Shown: positions 48,544-56,335 of the stretch, one piece after another | Position numbering within the stretch: the first letter of the stretch is position 1 | Layout: the number at the start of each line of letters is the position of its first letter | Assembly (NCBI RefSeq): GCF_900129765.1 | Contig: NZ_FQWU01000004.1 | Span: 62,001 to 126,000, forward strand | From: Massilia sp. CF038 | GTDB lineage: Bacteria; Pseudomonadota; Gammaproteobacteria; Burkholderiales; Burkholderiaceae_D | Length of the DNA: 64,000 nucleotides | Direction: 5' to 3' | Made by a program: the position numbers and the translations under genes | Notes under the pieces: generated by a model | The model's input: the letters and a program-made list of their open reading frames with translations, nothing else | What the model was told of the DNA's origin: nothing | The model's database searches: none

Positions 48544-49626
48544 TTACTCGGCAACCGCCTTCAGTTTCGCTACCTTGGCAGGCGCTTCTTCACCGGCAGG
48601 CGGCGGCAGTTCGCGCACGCCCAGGGCAGCGCGCACCTTGTTCTCGATTTCGCGTGCCAGGGCGGGACGCTCTTTCAGGAACAGACGGGCATTGTCCTTG
48701 CCCTGGCCGATACGCTCGCCGTTGTAGCTGTACCAGGAACCCGACTTTTCCACGACCTTGTTGTCCGCACCCAGGTCAAGGATTTCGCCTTCGCGCGACG
48801 TGCCTTCTCCATAGAGAATATCGAAGTGGGCTTCCTTGAACGGTGGCGCGATCTTGTTCTTGACGACCTTGACCTTGGTTTCGTTGCCGATCACTTCGTC
48901 GCCAGACTTGATGGAGCCAGTACGGCGAATGTCCAGACGCACGGAAGCGTAGAACTTGAGCGCATTGCCACCGGTGGTGGTTTCAGGGCTGCCGAACATG
49001 ACGCCGATCTTCATGCGGATCTGGTTGATGAAGATGACCAGGGTGTTGGTGCGGTTGATCGAGCCGGTCAGCTTGCGCAGGGCCTGGGACATCAGGCGCG
49101 CTTGCAGGCCGGGCAGCGAATCGCCCATGTCGCCTTCGATTTCAGCGCGCGGGGTCAGTGCCGCCACCGAGTCGATGACAACCAGGTCGACACTGCCGGA
49201 ACGCACCAGCGCGTCGGTGATTTCAAGTGCCTGTTCGCCGGTATCGGGCTGGGAGATCAGCAGCTCGGACAGGTTGATGCCCAATTTTTGGGCATAGGTG
49301 ACGTCCAGCGCATGTTCGGCGTCGATAAAGGCGCAGGTGCCGCCCAGTTTTTGCATTTGCGCGATGGTCTGCAGCGTCAGCGTGGTTTTACCGGACGATT
49401 CAGGACCGTAGATTTCGACGATACGGCCGCGCGGCAAGCCGCCCACGCCCAGCGCGATATCGAGACCGAGCGAGCCGGTGGACACGGTTTGCACTTCTTC
49501 GACCGGCATGCTGGCATCCATGCGCATGACCGAGCCTTTGCCAAACTGCTTTTCAATCTGGGCCAGGGCGGCGGCCAGCGCCTTGCCCTTTTCGCCAGCA
49601 TTCATTACGTTTCTTTTGTCGTCCAT
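48544..49626 (-). CDS. recA: Recombinase RecA
   Basis: Forms ATP-dependent filaments on single-stranded DNA for strand exchange and triggers LexA self-cleavage. The 360 residues have Walker A GPESSGKT, the VVIDSVAAL Walker B region and the [14 protein letters not shown] loop. The start gives [11 protein letters not shown]; betaproteobacterial RecA commonly begins MDDK, though ATG at 49605 is possible. An SOS box lies about 50-65 bases upstream. recX follows immediately. Confidence 0.97.
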   Translation of the reverse strand: MDDKRNVMNAGEKGKALAAALAQIEKQFGKGSVMRMDASMPVEEVQTVSTGSLGLDIALGVGGLPRGRIVEIYGPESSGKTTLTLQTIAQMQKLGGTCAFIDAEHALDVTYAQKLGINLSELLISQPDTGEQALEITDALVRSGSVDLVVIDSVAALTPRAEIEGDMGDSLPGLQARLMSQALRKLTGSINRTNTLVIFINQIRMKIGVMFGSPETTTGGNALKFYASVRLDIRRTGSIKSGDEVIGNETKVKVVKNKIAPPFKEAHFDILYGEGTSREGEILDLGADNKVVEKSGSWYSYNGERIGQGKDNARLFLKERPALAREIENKVRAALGVRELPPPAGEEAPAKVAKLKAVAE

Positions 49627-49674
49627 GATTTTCTTTCAGTCTGAAAAAGGGCGGTTGTCACATCACAGGTGACA

Positions 49675-49690
49675 CTGTACAAGCGTACAG
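49675..49690 (-). promoter_or_regulatory. LexA (SOS) box of recA
   Basis: CTGTACAAGCGTACAG is a CTG-N10-CAG palindrome matching the LexA consensus, about 50 bases before the recA start. It also lies about 95 bases from the divergent response regulator, which it could affect. Confidence 0.9.
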
Positions 49691-49785
49691 TAGTCTTGGC
49701 AAGCGCAACTTGCGCCCTTTTCTAAAAAAATTCCCCGGCCCCGGCCAAATGAAACACAATACGGGCACAGCCACATAGGGAAAGC

Positions 49786-50484
49786 ATGCGTATTTTACTC
49801 GCCGAAGATGATAGCGTATTGGCCGATGGACTGACGCGCTCCCTGCGCCAGTCAGGCTATGCCATTGATTGTGTGAAGAACGGGCAGGAGGCCGACACCG
49901 CGCTGTCGACCCAGGAATTCGACCTGCTGATTCTCGACCTGGGCTTGCCCAAATTGTCCGGACTGGAAGTGCTGCGCCGCCTGCGCGCGCGCTCGTCGCT
50001 GCTGCCGGTGCTGATTCTGACGGCAGCCGATTCGATTGAACAGCGCGTCAATGGACTGGACCTGGGCGCCGACGATTACATGGCCAAGCCGTTTGCCCTG
50101 TCCGAACTGGAAGCGCGCGTGCGCGCCCTGACCCGGCGCGGCGCCGGCGGCGGCCCCACCGTGGTGCGCCACGGCCCCCTGGTATATGACCAGGTCGGGC
50201 GCAGTGCCTATATTAATGATCAGATGCTGGAACTGTCGGCGCGCGAACTGGGCCTGCTGGAAATTTTGCTGGCGCGGGCCGGCCGCCTGGTCTCGAAAGA
50301 GCAATTGGTCGACCATTTGTGCGAATGGGGCGAGGAAGTGTCCAACAACGCCATTGAGGTGTATGTGCACCGGCTGCGCAAGAAGATCGAAGTGGGCGGC
50401 GTGCGCATTGCCACCGTGCGCGGTCTGGGCTACTGCCTTGAGAAATTCGCCCCTGGCGGCGCGTCTGACAGCGCTGCCGAGTGA
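49786..50484 (+). CDS. OmpR-family response regulator (TctD/QseB type)
   Basis: A 232-residue regulator. The receiver (1-115) has acidic EDD near residue 7 and the acceptor Asp in LLILDLGLPK, with Lys in MAKPF. The winged-helix DNA-binding domain (about 130-225) contains LSARELGLLEILL and VEVYVHRLRKKIE-type recognition helix. It is the first gene of a four-gene unit: its TGA overlaps the kinase GTG. It probably controls the symporter operon it heads. Confidence 0.94.
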   Translation: MRILLAEDDSVLADGLTRSLRQSGYAIDCVKNGQEADTALSTQEFDLLILDLGLPKLSGLEVLRRLRARSSLLPVLILTAADSIEQRVNGLDLGADDYMAKPFALSELEARVRALTRRGAGGGPTVVRHGPLVYDQVGRSAYINDQMLELSARELGLLEILLARAGRLVSKEQLVDHLCEWGEEVSNNAIEVYVHRLRKKIEVGGVRIATVRGLGYCLEKFAPGGASDSAAE

Positions 50485-52019
50485 GCATGGACGAGCGCGA
50501 CGCCGGCCTGGAACGCGCCGCCGCGCTGGCGCGCGCGCCCGAGCCGCAGTTGTATGTCCCGCCCAATCCGGAGCCCGAAGAAAACATCCAGCACTCGCTG
50601 TTCGGCGAGATCCTCGACTGGATGCTGGCGCCCCTGCTGCTGCTGTGGCCCATGAGTATCGCCATCACCTACCTGGTGGCCAAGTCGATTGCCAACCAGC
50701 CCTTCGACCATGCGTTGGAAGACAGCGTGACGGTGCTGGCGCAGCAGGTGCGCGAGGTGGATGGCAAGGTCGTCTCGCGCCTGCCCGGCAGCGCGCGCGA
50801 CATCCTGCGCGCCGACGACGTCGACAATGTGTATTTCCAGATTGCCGGCCCGGGCGGCGAACATGTGGATGGCGACCGCGAACTGCCGCATCCGCAGGAC
50901 GCCGATCGCTTTCGCCTGGGCCGGGTCCACTTTCGCAATGATGTGATGTATGGCAGCCAGGTGCGGGTGGCTTTTTCCTACCTCGACCTGCGCCCCCTGG
51001 CCGAACGCAGCGACGAGCCGCACGCGGCCCTGGTGCAGGTGGCCGAAACGCTGGACAAGCGCGCGCGCCTGGCCAACGAAATCATTAAGGGTGTGATTCT
51101 GCCGCAGTTCATCATCCTGCCGATCGTGCTGGCCCTGGTCTGGTTTGCGCTGGCGCGCGGCCTGTCGCCGCTGGCCCAGCTGCAGGAACGGATTCGCGCG
51201 CGCCGCCCGGATGACCTGTCACCGATCGAATCGCACCAGGTGCCGGAAGAGATCTCGCCCCTGGTCGGCTCGCTCAACGACATGCTGGAACGGCTGTCGC
51301 AAACCATCGACATGCAAAAACGCTTCATCGCCGACGCTGCGCACCAGATGAAGACCCCGCTGGCCGGCATGCGCATGCAGTCCGAGCTGGCGCTGCGCCA
51401 GCTCGATCCGGATGAAATCCACCGCTCGCTCGAGCAGCTGTCCAAAAGCTCGGAATCGGCCACGCGTCTGGTCAACCAGCTGCTGGCGCTGGCGCGCGCG
51501 GAAAACCAGACCCATACCGGCGCCGCTTTTGAAGAACTCGATCTCGATGCGGTGGCGCGCGCCGTGGTGCAGGACTGGGTGCAAGCTTCGTTTGCGGCCC
51601 GTATCGACCTGGGCTACGAAGAACCCTGGCATCCCGTCTTCATCCGCGCCAATGCGCTGATGCTGCGCGAGCTGCTCTCGAACCTGATTGACAATGCCCT
51701 GCGCTACACCCCGGCCGGCGGCAGCGTGACCGTGCGTGTGCGGGACGACACAGGCCAGGCGATCCTGGAAGTGGAAGACACCGGACCGGGCATTCCCCCG
51801 GCCGAGCGCAGCCACGTGTTTGAGCGCTTTTACCGCATTCTTGGTAACACCGCACCAGGCAGCGGACTGGGGCTGGCGATCGTGCGCGAGATCGCGCTGC
51901 AGCACGGCGCCGAAGTCGATATTTTTAATAATCCGCGCAGCGAAGAGAAAAAGCGCCCGGGCTGCCTGTTCCGCCTGACCTTCCCGGCGCCCGCACCCGA
52001 TCAGGAAACCGATGCATGA
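50481..52019 (+). CDS. Sensor histidine kinase, TctE-like
   Basis: A 512-residue membrane kinase. A cytoplasmic N-terminal tail, membrane helix about 48-66, a periplasmic 2CSK_N-type sensor region (about 75-200), second helix about 207-226, HAMP, HisKA with His288 in AAHQMKTPLAG, and HATPase with GSGLGLAIV. TctE relatives sense carboxylates such as tricarboxylates; the symporter in the same operon makes an organic acid signal plausible. GTG at 50481 overlaps the regulator stop; ATG at 50487 is the alternative. Confidence 0.93.
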   Translation: MSMDERDAGLERAAALARAPEPQLYVPPNPEPEENIQHSLFGEILDWMLAPLLLLWPMSIAITYLVAKSIANQPFDHALEDSVTVLAQQVREVDGKVVSRLPGSARDILRADDVDNVYFQIAGPGGEHVDGDRELPHPQDADRFRLGRVHFRNDVMYGSQVRVAFSYLDLRPLAERSDEPHAALVQVAETLDKRARLANEIIKGVILPQFIILPIVLALVWFALARGLSPLAQLQERIRARRPDDLSPIESHQVPEEISPLVGSLNDMLERLSQTIDMQKRFIADAAHQMKTPLAGMRMQSELALRQLDPDEIHRSLEQLSKSSESATRLVNQLLALARAENQTHTGAAFEELDLDAVARAVVQDWVQASFAARIDLGYEEPWHPVFIRANALMLRELLSNLIDNALRYTPAGGSVTVRVRDDTGQAILEVEDTGPGIPPAERSHVFERFYRILGNTAPGSGLGLAIVREIALQHGAEVDIFNNPRSEEKKRPGCLFRLTFPAPAPDQETDA

Positions 52020-52306
52020 GTGAAGACATCAAAGCCCTGCTGGCCGCACGCGCGGCGCACTGGCAGCGCACGCGCCGCCTGACCGCCGTGCTGCTGGTGC
52101 TATGGTTCGGCAGCACCGTCGGCACCGTGTTTTTTGCACGCGAACTGGCCACCGTCACGGTATTTGGCTGGCCGCTCTCGTTCTACCTGGCCGCCCAGGG
52201 CGCGTCACTGCTGTACCTGGCGATTCTGGGCGTGTATGCGCTGTTCATGGCGCGCCAGGACCGGCGCTTTGCGCGCGCACTGGCACAGGCCGGAGCGCCG
52301 TCATGA
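52016..52306 (+). CDS. DUF4212 small symporter subunit
   Basis: A 96-residue inner-membrane protein with two helices (about 22-43 and 50-78), matching the DUF4212 family always found beside sodium:solute symporters of the VC_2705 type. It is likely an accessory subunit. The ATG overlaps the kinase stop (ATGA) and its own TGA overlaps the symporter ATG. Confidence 0.9.
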   Translation: MSEDIKALLAARAAHWQRTRRLTAVLLVLWFGSTVGTVFFARELATVTVFGWPLSFYLAAQGASLLYLAILGVYALFMARQDRRFARALAQAGAPS

Positions 52307-54348
52307 CCATCCAGAACACCTACCGCCAGCGCCTGGCGCGCTACTACGGCTGGTACAGCGCCTGCTTCGTGGCCTTCCTGATTTCGCTGTTCATCCTGGA
52401 ACGCGAAGGCATGCCGCGGGTCTGGATCGGCTATCTGTTCATGATCGCCACGATCGGCTTGTACGCGGCCATTGGCGTCATCAGCCGCACTTCGAACGTG
52501 TCCGAGTATTACGTGGCGGGGCGGCGGGTGCCGGCCATTTTCAACGGCATGGCCACCGCCGCCGACTGGATTTCGGCGGCCAGTTTCATCAGCCTGGCCG
52601 GCGGCCTGTATCTGCAAGGCTTTGACGGCCTGGCCTACATCATGGGCTGGACCGGCGGCTATGTGCTGGTAGCGCTGCTGATTGCGCCCTACCTGCGCCG
52701 CTTTGCCCAGTACACCATTCCCGATTTTCTGGCCACCCGCTACGGCGGGGTGCGCGGGCGCGGCACGGCGGTGCGCATCATGGCTGTGGGGGCGACCATC
52801 ATCGTCTCGTTCACCTACGTGGTGGCGCAGATTTACGCGGTCGGCCTGATCGCCTCGCGTTTTACGGGCGTCGATTTTTCGGTCGGGATTTTCCTTGGCC
52901 TGGCCAGTATCCTGGTGTGTTCCTTCCTGGGCGGCATGCGCGCCATCACCTGGACCCAGGTGGCGCAGTACATCATCATCCTGGTCGCCTTCCTGATTCC
53001 TACCATGTGGCTGTCGGCCAAGCACACCGACAATCCCCTGCCGCAAGTGGCATACGGCACCGTGCTGCCCAAGCTGGCCGCGCGCGAAGCGCAGCTGCAG
53101 GCCGACCCGCGCGAGCTGGAAGTGCGCGCCATTTTCCTCCAGCGCGCCGGCCAGTATGGCGAACGCCTGCGCACCCTGCCCGGCTCGTGGGAAGCAGGCT
53201 TGAAAGAAGTGCAGCGCGGCCTGGACGCGGTGCGTCTGCGCAACGGCTCGCTGGGCGAAATCCGGGCGGCGGAAAAGATCCTGATCGCGTACCCCAAGAA
53301 TGCCGAGGAGGCGGCGCGTGAATGGCAGACGCTGCGCGAAGCCAACCTGGCCCGGGCGCGGGCGCCGCAGCCCCACGCCACGCCCTTTGCCGCGCCCGAC
53401 GCGGACCAGTCCGACATCCGGCGCAACAACTTTCTGGCCCTGGTGCTGTGCCTGATGCTGGGCACGGCCGCGTTGCCGCACATTCTGATGCGCGCCTACA
53501 CCACGCCTGGCGTGTCCGACACTCGCATCTCGGTGTTCTGGACCCTGTTCTTCATTTTGCTGATCTACCTGACCATTCCGGCATTGGCGGTGCTGGTCAA
53601 ATACGATATTTACAGCACGCTGGTGGGCAGCGATTTTGGCCACCTGCCGACCTGGATCTCCTACTGGGCCAATGTGGACAAGATTCATCCCTTGATCAGT
53701 GTGAGCGACGTCAACGGCGACGGCATCGTGCAGCTGGCCGAAATCGCCATCGACGGTGACGTGCTGGTGCTGGCCACGCCCGAAATCGGCGGCCTGCCGT
53801 ATGTGATTTCCGGGCTGGTCGCCGCAGGCGGCCTGGCAGCGGCGCTGTCAACGGCCGACGGCTTGCTGCTGGCCATTTCCAACGCGCTCTCGCACGATGT
53901 GTATTACAAGGTGGTGGACCCGACTGCCTCGACCCAGAAGCGGGTGACCATTTCCAAGTTGCTGCTGCTGGGGGTGGCCTTTATTGCAGCGTACGCCGCC
54001 TCGACCAAGCCGGGCGACATTCTGTCGCTGGTGGGCGCGGCCTTTTCGCTGGCCGGGTCGACCTTGTTCCCTGCGCTGGTGCTGGGGGTGTTCTGGAAGC
54101 GCGCCAACCAGGCTGGCGCCATTGCCGGCATGGCAGCCGGGTTTGCCGTATGCGCCTGGTATATGCTGCATACCAACCCGATCCTGGGCGGCAGTGCCAG
54201 CGCGCAGTGGTGGCATATTGCGCCGATTTCAGCTGGTATATTTGGAGTGCCGGCGGGGATGGCGGTGCTGGTGCTGGTGAGTCTGGTCACGCGCAGGCCG
54301 GATGCGCAGACCGAGGCGATGGTGGACTATGTCCGTTCGCCGGAGTAA
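52303..54348 (+). CDS. Sodium:solute symporter (VC_2705/ActP-like) with EF-hand loop
   Basis: A 681-residue Na+-coupled transporter, probably for acetate, propionate or a similar short-chain acid. The SSS core is split by a hydrophilic insert of about 115 residues (about 250-370) between helices. A loop at residues 469-480, DVNGDGIVQLAE, fits the calcium-binding EF-hand pattern DxNxDGxxxxxE; related symporters carry a similar loop as I recall. ALSTADGLLLAISNALSHD is the conserved Na+-site helix. Ends PSEE-like with RSPE and stops inside a 57-bp tandem duplication. Regulation by the co-encoded two-component system is likely. Confidence 0.92.
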   Translation: MTIQNTYRQRLARYYGWYSACFVAFLISLFILEREGMPRVWIGYLFMIATIGLYAAIGVISRTSNVSEYYVAGRRVPAIFNGMATAADWISAASFISLAGGLYLQGFDGLAYIMGWTGGYVLVALLIAPYLRRFAQYTIPDFLATRYGGVRGRGTAVRIMAVGATIIVSFTYVVAQIYAVGLIASRFTGVDFSVGIFLGLASILVCSFLGGMRAITWTQVAQYIIILVAFLIPTMWLSAKHTDNPLPQVAYGTVLPKLAAREAQLQADPRELEVRAIFLQRAGQYGERLRTLPGSWEAGLKEVQRGLDAVRLRNGSLGEIRAAEKILIAYPKNAEEAAREWQTLREANLARARAPQPHATPFAAPDADQSDIRRNNFLALVLCLMLGTAALPHILMRAYTTPGVSDTRISVFWTLFFILLIYLTIPALAVLVKYDIYSTLVGSDFGHLPTWISYWANVDKIHPLISVSDVNGDGIVQLAEIAIDGDVLVLATPEIGGLPYVISGLVAAGGLAAALSTADGLLLAISNALSHDVYYKVVDPTASTQKRVTISKLLLLGVAFIAAYAASTKPGDILSLVGAAFSLAGSTLFPALVLGVFWKRANQAGAIAGMAAGFAVCAWYMLHTNPILGGSASAQWWHIAPISAGIFGVPAGMAVLVLVSLVTRRPDAQTEAMVDYVRSPE

Positions 54349-54437
54349 TGTATAGCATGCAACATCGTCCTCGCGAAGGTGGACGATGTCCGTTCGCCAG
54401 AGTAATCAGCTAGCTTGCAACATCGCCCTCGCGCAGG
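54323..54437 (+). repeat. Tandem duplication of the symporter 3' end plus a hairpin left arm
   Basis: Unit 1 (54323-54379) and unit 2 (54380-54437) are adjacent direct repeats of 57 and 58 bases, about 85 percent identical by eye. Each contains the last symporter codons (GTCCGTTCGCC), the TAA stop, a short spacer ending TTGCAA or ATGCAA, and the first 17 bases of the hairpin family. Unit 2 then continues into full copy E. Confidence 0.85.
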
Positions 54438-54505
54438 CGGGGGGCCATGGCACGGTGAACGACTCCGGTAAAGTGGTATGGGTCCCCGCCTTCGCGAGGA
54501 CGATG
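54421..54505 (+). repeat. REP-like hairpin element, copy E
   Basis: 85 bp between the symporter and the DUF4124 gene. Left end CATCGCCCTCGCG, right end CGCGAGGACGATG; centre GTGAACGACTCCGG. Its end is 27 bases before the DUF4124 ATG, so it would lie in that gene's leader. A truncated copy (D) precedes it at 54363-54379. Confidence 0.92.
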
Positions 54506-54532
54506 TTGGTTCATTTTTTTGCGGAGCTCATC

Positions 54533-54964
54533 ATGCGTGTGCCTGTCCTGACTGTTTTGATCCTGCTAAGCACCCAGGCCAGCGCCGGCACGCTGTATAA
54601 ATGCGTCGGCGCCGACGGCAAGATCACCTTTTCCGACAGCGCCTGCCAGGCCAACACCCGCGCTGAACGGCGCCTTGAGGTACCGCCCCCCGCTGCCGAC
54701 AGTACCCGCGCAGCGCGCCTGCAAGCCGAATCGGAACGCCTGGCCGAAGCCAACGCCGAGTTCAACAAACGCTACGCCGAGCGCAGCAAAGCCGACGCGG
54801 AAGACGCACGCCGCGACGCCGAGCGCTGGGCCGCGCGCCAGGAAGCTGAACGCGCCGCCGCCGCTGCCCGTCAGCGCGAACAGGAAGAACTCGACCGCCA
54901 GGCCGAGCTGATGGTGCGCGCCGCCCGGCTGGAACGCTGCCGCCGCAGCCGGTTCGGCTGCTGA
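54533..54964 (+). CDS. DUF4124-containing exported protein with charged coiled coil
   Basis: A 143-residue protein with a signal peptide (about 1-18, ASA) and a short DUF4124 domain: TLYKCVGADGKITFSDSAC with two Cys. The rest (about 55-135) is a highly charged Ala/Glu/Arg coiled coil ending in a CRRSRFGC motif. DUF4124 has no known biochemical function. The start is the ATG preceded by GCGGAG; the longer frame reads through the hairpin element and is not real. Confidence 0.85.
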   Translation: MRVPVLTVLILLSTQASAGTLYKCVGADGKITFSDSACQANTRAERRLEVPPPAADSTRAARLQAESERLAEANAEFNKRYAERSKADAEDARRDAERWAARQEAERAAAAARQREQEELDRQAELMVRAARLERCRRSRFGC

Positions 54965-55030
54965 GCTGCACACCGCGCGCAAACCGGGGTAAGCTACCCC
55001 TTGCCGGTTCACCCACTCAAGGAGATGCGC

Positions 55031-56245
55031 ATGTCGTCGGGAAAAATTCTGGTCGCTCAGGGAGGCGGCCCCACCGCCGTGATCAACCAGTCGATGGTGG
55101 GCGTGGTGTTGGAGGCGCGCCGCTTTCGCAACGTCACCCGCATCTACGGCGCCCTGCATGGGGTGCGCGGGATCGTCAACGAAGACTTTGTCGACCTGAC
55201 CCAGGAAACCAGCCATAACCTCGAGCTGGTGGGCGCCACGCCCTCGTCGGCGCTGGGCTCCACGCGCGACAAACCCGACATCGCGTATTGCCAGAAAATT
55301 TTTGCCGTGTTGCGCGCCCACGAGATCGAGCATTTTTTCTATATCGGCGGCAATGACTCGTCGGACACCGTGCGCATCGTGGCCGAGGAAGCAGCCAAGG
55401 CAGGCTACCCGCTGCGCTGCATCCATATTCCCAAGACCATCGACAACGACCTGGTCGGCAATGACCACACGCCCGGTTTCCCCTCGGCAGCGCGCTTTGT
55501 TGCCCAAGCCTTTGCCGGCGCCAACCTGGACAACGCTGCCCTGCCCGGCGTGTATGTGGGCGTAGTGATGGGGCGCCACGCCGGCTTCCTGACGGCGGCA
55601 GCGGCGCTCGGCAAAAAATTCCCGGACGACGGCCCGCACCTGATCTACCTGCCCGAGCGCGTGTTCGTGCTGGAGAACTTCCTGGCCGACGTCAAGCGCA
55701 CCTACGAACAGTACGGGCGCTGCGTGATTGCCGTCTCGGAAGGCATTCACGATGCGTCCGGCGAAGCCATTGCCAGCCTGCTGGCGGCCGAGGTCGAGCG
55801 CGATGCCCACGGCAATGTGCAATTGTCCGGCACCGGCGCGCTGGCCGATCTGCTGTGCGACGAGATCAAGTCCAAGCTGGGCATCAAGCGCGTGCGCGGC
55901 GACACCTTTGGCTATCTGCAGCGCTCCTTTATTGGTTGCGTCTCCGATGTCGACCAGCGTGAAGCGCGCGAAGTGGGCGAGAAGGCGGTCCAGTTTGCCA
56001 TGTGGGGCGATCGCAACGGCTCGGTGGCCATCAAGCGCACCGGCTTTTACTCGGTCGACTACGAACTGATGGCGCTGGAAGATGTGGCCGGTAAAACGCG
56101 GGTGATGGAAGACGCCTTCATCAGCGCCAGCGGCACCGACGTGACCGACGCTTTCCGCCTGTATTTGCGGCCGTTGCTGGGCTCGGGCATGCCGGATGCA
56201 TACCGGCTGCGGCACGCACCGGTGGAAAAAATACTCAACAAATAG
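55031..56245 (+). CDS. pfp: Pyrophosphate-dependent 6-phosphofructokinase
   Basis: A 404-residue phosphofructokinase. Two positions mark the PPi type: Asp109 in GGNDS (Gly in ATP enzymes) and Lys135 in PKTIDND (Gly in ATP enzymes). The first Gly-rich loop is QGGGPTAVINQS (10-21). The reaction is reversible, so it can serve glycolysis or gluconeogenesis, with pgk, pyk and fba also in this window. The third residue of GGNDS is Asn, where many PFKs have Asp. AAGGAGA is 5 bases before the ATG at 55031; an ATG two codons earlier is too close to it. Confidence 0.92.
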   Translation: MSSGKILVAQGGGPTAVINQSMVGVVLEARRFRNVTRIYGALHGVRGIVNEDFVDLTQETSHNLELVGATPSSALGSTRDKPDIAYCQKIFAVLRAHEIEHFFYIGGNDSSDTVRIVAEEAAKAGYPLRCIHIPKTIDNDLVGNDHTPGFPSAARFVAQAFAGANLDNAALPGVYVGVVMGRHAGFLTAAAALGKKFPDDGPHLIYLPERVFVLENFLADVKRTYEQYGRCVIAVSEGIHDASGEAIASLLAAEVERDAHGNVQLSGTGALADLLCDEIKSKLGIKRVRGDTFGYLQRSFIGCVSDVDQREAREVGEKAVQFAMWGDRNGSVAIKRTGFYSVDYELMALEDVAGKTRVMEDAFISASGTDVTDAFRLYLRPLLGSGMPDAYRLRHAPVEKILNK

Positions 56246-56335
56246 CGCCGTCAAAAATACTCAAGCGCTGCGCTGGATGGCCTGCTAACATTGTTTTTTT
56301 ATCAACCAGTTCACAGCCTCTACCGGAGCGTCTTG

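Noticed and set aside
54386-54532. Longer DUF4124 reading frame through the hairpin element
   Set aside because: The extension translates repeat DNA; the ATG at 54533 has its own ribosome site and starts a proper signal peptide.
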